The notes under the pieces are model-generated. The model worked only from the letters and a program-made list of their open reading frames with translations. It was not told the DNA's origin and did no database searches. Of a DNA stretch of 7,303 nucleotides, positions 1-6,187 are shown piece after piece. Source of the stretch: Holophagales bacterium UBA5066 (GTDB lineage: Bacteria > Acidobacteriota > Thermoanaerobaculia > UBA5066); the NCBI GenBank assembly GCA_002414905.1, contig DIAY01000254.1, positions 1 to 7,303 of the forward strand, in the 5' to 3' direction. How positions within the stretch are numbered: position 1 is the stretch's first letter; each line of letters begins with the position of its first letter. Position numbers and translations under genes: made by a program.

Positions 1-28
1 CAAGACCTGACCCCGTCGGGGACCCCGT
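1..28. repeat. Short direct repeat at the left edge, possible end of an interspersed repeat
   Basis: The 8-mer GACCCCGT occurs at 9-16 and again at 21-28, separated by CGGG. The same stretch also contains the short inverted repeat CCCC-GTC-GGGG (11-21). The leading CAAGACCTGACCCC resembles, from memory, a dispersed repeat found near REP-associated (RAYT/Y1) transposase genes in several phyla. The window is cut at base 1, so the full unit cannot be seen. It lies 20 bases past the stop of the TerB-like gene and could also act as a weak 3' hairpin, but there is no T-tract after it in the direction of transcription. Confidence 0.3.
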
Positions 29-48
29 GAGAGATAACCCCTCGAAAA

Positions 49-483
49 TCAGACCTTGAGCTTGCGGGAGACCTCCACGACGGCCCTGGTGTTGGACAGC
101 GAGAGGAGCGGGGCCATGAGGTAGGCCTTGACCGAGCTCGCAAGCTCCTCGAGCCGGTCGGCGTCGATACCGAACGCTTCGGCGTAGGAGGCCACGACGG
201 CCTTCTCCGCGTCGCTGTAGTCGCCGTCGACGAGGGCGACGAGCAGGACCGACTTCAGGACGAGGTCCCGGCCGGCCGCGTCGGGGAAGGCGGCCGCCAT
301 CTCCGTGGGAGTCGGGTCGGAGGCGGATATGTCGACAGGGGCGAGCTCCTCGATGAGCGCGACCTCGCGCGGGTCGGCCACCCCGTCGGCGCGCGCCACG
401 GCGAGCATCGCCCGCCCCATCGCCTCTGCCTGTCCGGCAGTCACGTCCACGTCGGTGAAAAGGTCCATCGCGCCAACCCCCAT
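49..483 (-). CDS. TerB-like (tellurite-resistance TerB/DjlA-N fold) helical protein
   Basis: A 144-residue, all-helical, cytosolic protein with no signal peptide or membrane segment. It shows the internal two-fold repeat of the TerB family. The first half has Ala-rich helix, A-R-A-D-G (D33, G34) and E40; the second half has L-V-D-G-D (D86, G87) and E93 followed by a helix. In this family the D-G-x5-E units form acidic, probably metal-binding, sites. TerB-fold proteins are linked to membrane stress and chemical-stress complexes, but the exact role of stand-alone copies is unknown and I assign none. Two starts are possible: ATG at 483 and ATG at 468 (Met6); neither has a strong Shine-Dalgarno site. 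The gene follows the deacetylase gene by 74 bases on the same strand and is probably the last gene of the operon. The fold is fairly sure, the function is not. Confidence 0.8.
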   Translation of the reverse strand: MGVGAMDLFTDVDVTAGQAEAMGRAMLAVARADGVADPREVALIEELAPVDISASDPTPTEMAAAFPDAAGRDLVLKSVLLVALVDGDYSDAEKAVVASYAEAFGIDADRLEELASSVKAYLMAPLLSLSNTRAVVEVSRKLKV

Positions 484-511
484 CGTCCGTTCTGTCCAGC
501 TGAGCGCGACG

Positions 512-517
512 ATGATA
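512..517 (-). promoter_or_regulatory. Possible -10 element (TATCAT) ahead of the TerB-like gene
   Basis: On the minus strand the hexamer TATCAT lies about 29 bases upstream of the ATG at 483, inside the 74-base gap after the deacetylase gene. I find no recognisable -35 box at the right distance. It could allow separate expression of the TerB-like gene, but read-through from the upstream genes is equally possible. Confidence 0.18.
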
Positions 518-557
518 GCCCGCGACCGTTCGGGGCGCTGCAGAGGTTTCCGCTTCG

Positions 558-1484
558 TCAGTCGACCAGCTCGGAGACCTTCACCCGCAGTACCCCGCGC
601 CCCTCGAGCGCCGGCAGGCTCACTGCGAGGAAATCGACCGTCGAGGCGCTCGGATGCCCGATGACGACGGCGTGCCCCCGGGAGGCGGCCAGAGCGAGGG
701 CACGCGACCAGGCGGCCGAGAGGACCTCGGGGGCGCCCCCTTCCGCCGCGGCCTCGGCCCGGGCGTCGTCGAGGAAGACGTCCCGCGGAATCGTCGCCAG
801 TCCCAGCGCGCGCGCCTCCTCGGCGGCGACGCTCGCGGCGGACGTCCTCGAGTCGAGGAAGAAGAGTCCGCGCTCGCGGACGACGGAGAGGACGGCGCGA
901 ACGACCCGGCGGTCGGCCGTGGCGAGAGAGCCCTGGTGGTTGTTGAGGCCGGAGGCCCCGGGCACTCGGTCGATCGCGCGGGCGACGCGCCAGACGATCT
1001 GAGCGTCCTCGTCACCGGACGAGATCGTCTGCGGCTCGGCCGGACCTCTCGCGCCCTCCATGGGGAGGTGGACGAGAAGGTCCCACCCTTTCTGCTTCGC
1101 GAGCGCCGCGGCTTCCCTCGCCCTCGGCGCGTCGGGCAGGACGGCGATGGCGAGCGGTCCGTCGAGCCGTGCGAGCCGTTCGAGCGAGCCGTCGGCGTTT
1201 CCGACGTCGTCGATGACCACGGCGATCGCGCCGCGGCCCGAGCCGCGGGCCGGCTCGAAGTCGGCCGGAACGGTTGCCGGCCGCGGTGTCGCCGCCCGAG
1301 ACGGAGCGACGGCCGGCGAAGGAGAAGGGGTCGCCCGGGGAGCCGGCGGGACCACCGGCGATGGCGCCGGCGGACGCGAACGGAGGAACCAGAGGGCGCC
1401 GGAGGCGAGCGCGAAGAGGACGACGAGGCCGGCGAGGAGGCCGACCGCCCGTCCGCAGCCGCCGCGCCGGCGCGCCGCCGTCAC
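558..1484 (-). CDS. Divergent polysaccharide deacetylase, YibQ family
   Basis: A 308-residue envelope protein with an N-terminal Arg-rich segment, one membrane helix at about 13-34, a Pro/Ala-rich linker at about 38-75 and a single NodB-like domain at about 84-305. Family motifs are in the right order: V-I-D-D (90-93), H-L-P-M-E (139-143), N-N-H-x-G-S (181-186), D-S-R-T-S (211-215), R-D-V-F-L-D-D (234-240) and I-G-H-P (275-278). The family often has Met in N-N-H-M-G-S; here it is Gln. YibQ proteins are predicted periplasmic carbohydrate deacetylases and commonly sit beside envC; the substrate is not established. The start is GTG at 1482-1484, which shares four bases (GTGA) with the stop of the S41 gene. 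No Shine-Dalgarno site is visible before it, so translation probably depends on coupling to the upstream gene. The catalytic motifs look intact, unlike those of the two genes before it. Confidence 0.9.
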   Translation of the reverse strand: MTAARRRGGCGRAVGLLAGLVVLFALASGALWFLRSRPPAPSPVVPPAPRATPSPSPAVAPSRAATPRPATVPADFEPARGSGRGAIAVVIDDVGNADGSLERLARLDGPLAIAVLPDAPRAREAAALAKQKGWDLLVHLPMEGARGPAEPQTISSGDEDAQIVWRVARAIDRVPGASGLNNHQGSLATADRRVVRAVLSVVRERGLFFLDSRTSAASVAAEEARALGLATIPRDVFLDDARAEAAAEGGAPEVLSAAWSRALALAASRGHAVVIGHPSASTVDFLAVSLPALEGRGVLRVKVSELVD

Positions 1485-2803
1485 GAAGCGACGGCGGGCG
1501 AGGCGGGAAGCTCCGCGAAGACCTTCAGTGCCCGCTCCAGGAACGGATCGGGTTGCTTGCCCTCCGCGCCCTCTTCGGGTTGGACGTGGAAGACCCGATC
1601 GTCGGGCTCGAGACCGCGCGGAGAAAGGGAACGCCCCGCGGCGGTCCGGACCTTTCCGACCGTGATCTTCAGCGCGCCACCGCTCGCCAGGCGAATGACC
1701 TCCTGCGTCAGTCCCATTCCGAAGGTCGGCTCACCAACGACGCGGACGCGGAGCTTCTTCTTGTCGAAAGTGGGGGCCGGCGTGGGAGGGACCTGGTCCT
1801 CCAGGTCCCGTTCCGCCTTTTTCTCCTCGCGCTTTATCGCGGCCGCGACGTCGACCCCCAGCTCCCTCGCCGCGCCCTCGCGCAGCGCCGCGGCAAAAAG
1901 CTCGGCCGGCCCGCCCGTCCCGCTGTCGACGACGAGGACGAGGGGGCCTTCGTGAATCCGCTGTCCGGCTTCCGCACGCCAGCTCTTCGACTCGATCTTG
2001 CGCCCTTTCAGCTCACCGATGAGACCGGCCGGACCGAAGAGCGCCGCTGCGCGGGCCGCTTCGTCCCACGACCCGAACGCGTTCCCGCGAAGGTCCAGGA
2101 CGAGGGCCTTCGACCGGTCGAGCGGGGCGAGAATCCCGGCGAGCGTGTCGGCCGAACCCGGGCCGAACGCGGGCACCTTCACGACGAGCTCCCCCGACAC
2201 TCTCTCTGCTGCCGGGAGGGAGGGCGTCCAGGACGCACGGACGATCTCGAGGGTCCGGCGCCGCGGCTTCGCATCCCTCACGACGAGAATGCTGGCACGC
2301 CCGCCCGGCTTTCCCGAGAGAGCCGCTTCGACCTCCCAGAGGGCGAGGCTTCGGCCGGAGACGCCGCCCACCTTCTCGACGAGGTCGTCGGTCTCGACGC
2401 CCGCGGCGGCGGCCGGACTCCCGGAGACGGCGGAGACGACGATCGGGTAGCCGGCCCGCCTGGCCAGAACGAGGCCTGAATCGACATAGTCGGCCTTCTC
2501 CCGCGCCGCCCGCGCCGCCTCGAACGAGGCCAGCTTCTCGGGGGGAACGTACTCGGAGAAGGGGTCCATCGCCTCGGTCATCCCCGAGAAGGCCCCTGCG
2601 AGAAGCGGCTTGACGTCGACCTTCTCGACGTAGTTCCCGCGGACGAGGGAGAGGACTTCGGTGAAGAGGCCGAGCGGCCGGTAGAGACCGTCTTTCCCCT
2701 CCTTTTCCTTCTTCTCGTCCGCCCCGAGGCCGGGAAGGACGAAGAAGAGCGTTCCGAGGAGGGCGATGGAGGCGAGGAGCGGGGCGAGCCGGGACTTCGT
2801 CAC
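1481..2803 (-). CDS. S41/C-terminal-processing-protease-like protein with PDZ domain, catalytic dyad lost
   Basis: A 440-residue protein with an N-terminal signal peptide or anchor (about 5-28) and a Ctp N-terminal helical region containing G-M-x-E-A-M-D-P-F-S-E-Y (74-85). A PDZ domain spans about 104-190 (S-G-S-P-A-A-A-A-G-V), and an S41 core begins at about 200 with L-D-L-R-G-N (236-241). The end of the core is typical (G-R-S-L-S-P-R-G-L-E-P-D, 390-401). In active CtpA/CtpB/Prc the motif G-[ST]-A-S-A-S-E carries the nucleophile and T-F-G-K-G carries the general-base Lys about 25 residues later. Here the first motif reads G-T-G-G-P-A-E (295-301; Gly298 at the Ser position) and the second T-F-G-M-G (360-364; Met363 at the Lys position). 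The two positions are 65 apart because of a charged, Pro-containing insertion (about 322-350). The fold is clear but activity is unlikely. The start is GTG at 2801-2803; no Shine-Dalgarno site is visible. It follows the EnvC-like gene by 41 bases. Confidence 0.9.
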   Translation of the reverse strand: MTKSRLAPLLASIALLGTLFFVLPGLGADEKKEKEGKDGLYRPLGLFTEVLSLVRGNYVEKVDVKPLLAGAFSGMTEAMDPFSEYVPPEKLASFEAARAAREKADYVDSGLVLARRAGYPIVVSAVSGSPAAAAGVETDDLVEKVGGVSGRSLALWEVEAALSGKPGGRASILVVRDAKPRRRTLEIVRASWTPSLPAAERVSGELVVKVPAFGPGSADTLAGILAPLDRSKALVLDLRGNAFGSWDEAARAAALFGPAGLIGELKGRKIESKSWRAEAGQRIHEGPLVLVVDSGTGGPAELFAAALREGAARELGVDVAAAIKREEKKAERDLEDQVPPTPAPTFDKKKLRVRVVGEPTFGMGLTQEVIRLASGGALKITVGKVRTAAGRSLSPRGLEPDDRVFHVQPEEGAEGKQPDPFLERALKVFAELPASPAVAS

Positions 2804-2808
2804 GAAGT
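2794..2808. promoter_or_regulatory. Perfect 15-base palindrome over the start codon of the S41 gene
   Basis: The plus strand reads ACTTCGT-C-ACGAAGT, two exact 7-base arms around one base. The GTG start codon of the S41-like gene (2801-2803) lies at its centre. In the mRNA a 5-bp stem ACUUC/GAAGU would present GUGAC, with the start codon, in its loop. It could affect initiation, act as a protein-binding site, or be chance. No Shine-Dalgarno site is seen upstream. Confidence 0.35.
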
Positions 2809-2844
2809 AATGATACGGGATCGCTCCAGGACGGTTTCCTCCGA

Positions 2845-4017
2845 CTACCGGAGCCAGCCTCGCGGGTCGACGGACGTCCGGCTCTCACGGATCTCGAAGA
2901 AGACCCCTGCGACCTCCTCTTCGGGAGGATCTGCCACGCGCCCGACGACCTCCCCGAGCGCCACGCGTGTCCCCCGGGGGACGGTCCCGGTCAGGAGGTG
3001 GCCGTAGAGGGTGAAGACGCCGTCCCCGTGATCGAGGATGACGAGGTTTCCATACCCCTTGAGCCACTGAGCGTAGACGACGTCGCCCGCGAAGACCGCT
3101 TTGACGGCCGTCCCTGTCGGGACGTCGATCGTCCAGCCGCTCGAGCGCAGGAACGTCCTGGGGAACCGGGGATTGGCGATGCGGCCGAAAGGAACGACGA
3201 CCTTGCCGCTGACGGGCCAGTCGAGCGCGCCCTTGTAGCGGCGGATCGACGTCGCACCGGCCGGCAGGGACCGGCCACGGGTCTCGAGGAGCTCGAGGAG
3301 CGCCGCGAGGCGCGAGGTCTTGTCCTCCAGGAACACCACGTTCGCCCGCTGCTCCTCGGCGGCGCGTTCCAGCCTCGCGAGGAGTGCGGCCTTCTCGCCC
3401 CGGGCGCTCTGGAGCGCCCGTTCGGCCTGGCGGGTTTCCGCGGCGACCACGGCGATCGACGCGCGGAGCGCCGCGAGGCCCTTTTCCTTCACGGCGAGCT
3501 CGACGAGGGACCCCTCGTAGCTGTGCAGAAGGCGTGCGTCGCGGGCCGCGAGGAACGAGAGGAGCTGGAGACTCCGAAGGAACGATTCTCCGGAATCGGC
3601 GGAGGCGAGGGTCTGCAGGTACCCCAGTCGCCCCATCCGGTAGAGGGCGGAGAGCCGTTGGGCGAGGTCCACCCGCAGCTGCCCGCTGTGGCGCTGGGCG
3701 GCGTCCCGGTCGGTTTGCGCGCGGACGGCGTCGCGGTCGGCCTCGAAAGCCCGGATCTCCAGGACCCGTCTCTCGGCCGTCCGAAGCTCGAGGTTCGCCT
3801 CCGCCGCCTCGAGCTGCTCGCGGGTGTCCACCGCCCTCTGACGAGTCGCCTCGTACCTCGCCTTCAACCCCGCGAGCCGGCGTCGCAGGGCGGCCAGCTC
3901 GCGCCGCCGCTCCGCATCCGCCATGTCCCGCGCAGGGGGCGGCGGGGCCGGCCGCTCCTGAGCCCCGGCCGGCGGGACGGCGAGAAGGGCGAGGAGGAGG
4001 ACGGCTCGGACGTTCAG
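2845..4017 (-). CDS. envC: EnvC-like murein hydrolase activator (coiled coil plus degenerate LytM/M23 domain), probable CTG start
   Basis: EnvC proteins sit in the periplasm, are recruited by FtsEX and activate N-acetylmuramyl-L-alanine amidases for septal splitting. Starting at CTG 4015-4017 gives 390 residues: signal peptide about 1-20 ending A-G-A before Gln-Glu, Pro-rich spacer, long coiled coil (about 32-246), then a LytM domain (about 267-390). The first ATG (3922-3924) would begin after the signal peptide and leave an exported-type protein without one; no ATG, GTG or TTG lies in frame between the two. CTG overlaps the upstream stop as CTGA, with GGAG ten bases before it. In the LytM domain the first zinc His position is Gly294 (Asp298 is kept) and the H-x-H motif is Gly371-Val372-Phe373 before F-E-I-R, so zinc cannot be bound normally; W-L-K-G-Y-G and Y-G-H-L resemble E. 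coli EnvC closely. It is therefore an activator, not a peptidase. The symbol is by family resemblance and position. Confidence 0.88.
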   Translation of the reverse strand: MNVRAVLLLALLAVPPAGAQERPAPPPPARDMADAERRRELAALRRRLAGLKARYEATRQRAVDTREQLEAAEANLELRTAERRVLEIRAFEADRDAVRAQTDRDAAQRHSGQLRVDLAQRLSALYRMGRLGYLQTLASADSGESFLRSLQLLSFLAARDARLLHSYEGSLVELAVKEKGLAALRASIAVVAAETRQAERALQSARGEKAALLARLERAAEEQRANVVFLEDKTSRLAALLELLETRGRSLPAGATSIRRYKGALDWPVSGKVVVPFGRIANPRFPRTFLRSSGWTIDVPTGTAVKAVFAGDVVYAQWLKGYGNLVILDHGDGVFTLYGHLLTGTVPRGTRVALGEVVGRVADPPEEEVAGVFFEIRESRTSVDPRGWLR

Positions 4018-6161
4018 AAGAGCGGCACTCCGTCCAGCTTCTCGGGCGGCGTGAGGCCGAGCGCCTTGTAGATCGTCGCCGGGACGTCGGCCATGTTCGG
4101 ACGGGGCTCCTTGCGGAGAGGACGGCTCGAAAAGAGGATGCCGGGAACGACGTCTGGGTCGACCGAACAGTGGTCTCCCGACCAGACCTGACGGTTCACC
4201 TCGTAGAGCTCGGGTGTCACGACGCCGAGACTCGCCTGCCAGGAGACGCGGTAGCCTTCGCTGTTCGTGACGAAAAGGTCCGGGATGAGGTCCGGGTCGA
4301 ACGATCCGTACGCTTCCTCGCGCGTGTAGACCCGCTCGATGGGGCTGCGCCCGGTCGCCTCGTCGACGAGGCCCTTCAGCTTCGTCCGGATCTCCTGGCG
4401 CACCGCGTCGTACTCGGCCCCCGGCTCGACGATCCCCTGGCCTTCACGGCCCCTCACGTTGATGTAGATCTCGCCGAGGCCCATCGAATAGGCCTTCGTC
4501 CGGGTCCAGTCGACGTTCGGCCAGAACTCCCCCTGCCCGAAGAGCATCTCGAGGTCGGCCTGCTTCTCGTCCCCCCCCTTTATGGCGAGGAAACCGTGCT
4601 GGACGAGCCAGGTGTTGTAGTTGATCGACCGCCGCCAGCTCGTGAAGCCGTGGTCCGAGCAGACGAGGAGGAGGTCGTCCGGGCCGAGCTCCTTCAGGGC
4701 GTCGCCGACGATTTCGTCCATCTGGATGTAGTTCCTCAGGACAGACGGGGCGAACTTCGCGGCCTTCTCCGCGTCGTAGGACGGGTGCGTCGGATCGAGG
4801 AAGCGCCACATGACGTGGCCGACCCGATCGGTGAACTCGTAGACCTGGACGTAGAGCCTCACGTCCTTCTCGGCGAGGAGGCCGTCCATCATCTTGCGGT
4901 ACTGCCGGACGGTGTTCGTAACGTCGTCGAGGAACGTCGGCTCGTCGATCGTCTCCTCGCTCATCGACCAGGTGTCGATCGACCAGCCCATCGTCTTGTA
5001 GAGGCCGAACCGCTTCGCAAGGTCCTTCGCGAGGCCGGCGGGCGCAGTGATCTTTACCCCCGGCGGGAGCTTCAACGGGTTGAAGTTGATGGGCGAGAGA
5101 TAGAGCTGGACCTCCGGGGTGATGGCCGCGAGGTGGAATCGGCCGATGCCGGAGAGCTTCACCACGGGGTTGAACTCGAACGTGAAGGTGACCCAGGGCG
5201 ACCATTCGCCCGGCTTGAGGGTCACGGGCTCGCTCCCCTTCGGCTCGATCCTGAGGCGCCCGCCGTCGGGGAGGACCGTGAGCGTCATCGGAGTCTTGAT
5301 GACCGGCGGCTCACCGAAGAGCTTGTTGTAGGGGCCGAAGACCTCGGTCTGGATCGTTCCGACGTTCGACTCGAGGCGGACGAGCTCGACGGAGAACTCG
5401 TTCTTGTTTCCCGGCGCGAAGAACGGGTCCGACGTGTAGAAGCTCGGCGTGCCGATCCGTCCCCTCACGTCGGGGACCCCGAGGCCGGAGAGGAGGCGTC
5501 CCTCGTCGAAATTGACGGCCGGGAAGGTGACCGGAACGTGGAGGACGACCGACTTGATTCCCTTCGCCCCGGCCACTTCCCAGAACGGCGTCCCCTTCCG
5601 ATTGTTCTGGACGGTCTGGAGCGATTCGGGGAGAAGGCCTCCGAAGCGCCACGAGAAGAAACCCGCGGGAAAGGCGAGGACGAGCGCGATGACGGCGGCC
5701 GGGACACTTTTTTTCAGCGATACCCGGCCGAGGACGAAGACGAGAAGGAAGGCCAGGAGCGCTCCGGCCGCCGCGACGCCGGCCCGGTTCCCCGGGCCGA
5801 GGAGAAAGCTCTTTTTTCCCTCCGTGGCGATGGCGAACTCCGGGCGGTAGGTCTTCGGGTCGCGCTTGAGAAAATCGAAGATCTGCGTCCGGCCCGGGGA
5901 GAGCCCGGTGGAGAACGTCGACCAGGAGACGGGCGTCTGCGCCGGGATCGTGGGGCGGAGGGGAGAGAAGCTCCCCTCTTCAGCGAGCTTCCGGAGGTTC
6001 GGAAGCTTGCCCTCGGCGATGAACTGCGAGACGAGGCGATGGTCGGCGCCGTCGAACCCGAGGACGACGACACGCCCCTTGACCTCCTGGGCGGAAGCCG
6101 GAACGACGACGGCCAGAAGAAGGGCTCCGACGGCAGCCAGGGCGAGGCGGCTGCGCTTCAT
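4014..6161 (-). CDS. Secreted alkaline-phosphatase-superfamily phosphohydrolase (type I phosphodiesterase/COG3379-like) with membrane hairpin
   Basis: A 715-residue exported metallo-phosphohydrolase; the substrate is unknown. The signal peptide is M-K-R-S-R then a hydrophobic core ending in A-S-A-Q-E (about 1-25). Superfamily metal and nucleophile residues are present in order: G-F-D-G (Asp37), Q-T-P-V-S-W (Thr76, probable nucleophile), D-R-V-G-H (Asp445, His449), C-S-D-H-G-F (Asp503, His504) and G-D-H (His664). The usual P-G-x-H-G-I-F-D-F stretch reads P-G-R-T-Q-I-F-D-F. Two hydrophobic helices (about 127-145 and 152-169), joined by a short Arg/Lys loop, interrupt the domain after the nucleophile region. 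A beta-rich segment (about 280-360) follows before the second metal cluster. An ATG at 6294-6296 would add 45 Arg-rich residues ahead of the signal peptide and is rejected in favour of ATG 6159-6161. It is the first gene of the minus-strand operon, and its TGA overlaps the CTG start of the EnvC-like gene. Confidence 0.9.
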   Translation of the reverse strand: MKRSRLALAAVGALLLAVVVPASAQEVKGRVVVLGFDGADHRLVSQFIAEGKLPNLRKLAEEGSFSPLRPTIPAQTPVSWSTFSTGLSPGRTQIFDFLKRDPKTYRPEFAIATEGKKSFLLGPGNRAGVAAAGALLAFLLVFVLGRVSLKKSVPAAVIALVLAFPAGFFSWRFGGLLPESLQTVQNNRKGTPFWEVAGAKGIKSVVLHVPVTFPAVNFDEGRLLSGLGVPDVRGRIGTPSFYTSDPFFAPGNKNEFSVELVRLESNVGTIQTEVFGPYNKLFGEPPVIKTPMTLTVLPDGGRLRIEPKGSEPVTLKPGEWSPWVTFTFEFNPVVKLSGIGRFHLAAITPEVQLYLSPINFNPLKLPPGVKITAPAGLAKDLAKRFGLYKTMGWSIDTWSMSEETIDEPTFLDDVTNTVRQYRKMMDGLLAEKDVRLYVQVYEFTDRVGHVMWRFLDPTHPSYDAEKAAKFAPSVLRNYIQMDEIVGDALKELGPDDLLLVCSDHGFTSWRRSINYNTWLVQHGFLAIKGGDEKQADLEMLFGQGEFWPNVDWTRTKAYSMGLGEIYINVRGREGQGIVEPGAEYDAVRQEIRTKLKGLVDEATGRSPIERVYTREEAYGSFDPDLIPDLFVTNSEGYRVSWQASLGVVTPELYEVNRQVWSGDHCSVDPDVVPGILFSSRPLRKEPRPNMADVPATIYKALGLTPPEKLDGVPLF

Positions 6162-6181
6162 CCGATCGCGGGGCACGCGGC

Positions 6182-6187
6182 ATTCTA
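6182..6187 (-). promoter_or_regulatory. Possible -10 element (TAGAAT) of the minus-strand operon
   Basis: TAGAAT on the minus strand ends about 20 bases before the ATG at 6161. Transcription would then begin about 14 bases ahead of the start codon, giving a very short leader. That would agree with the absence of a Shine-Dalgarno site before this ATG. No matching -35 box is visible. Confidence 0.22.

Noticed and set aside
11..21. Rho-independent terminator after the TerB-like gene
   Set aside because: The stem is only 4 bp (CCCC/GGGG) and no T-tract follows in the direction of transcription.
654..2479. Long plus-strand frames opposite the deacetylase and S41-like genes, and a minus-strand 291-codon frame at 2013-2888
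   Set aside because: Arg/Pro-rich shadows of genes with clear family motifs in the other frames.
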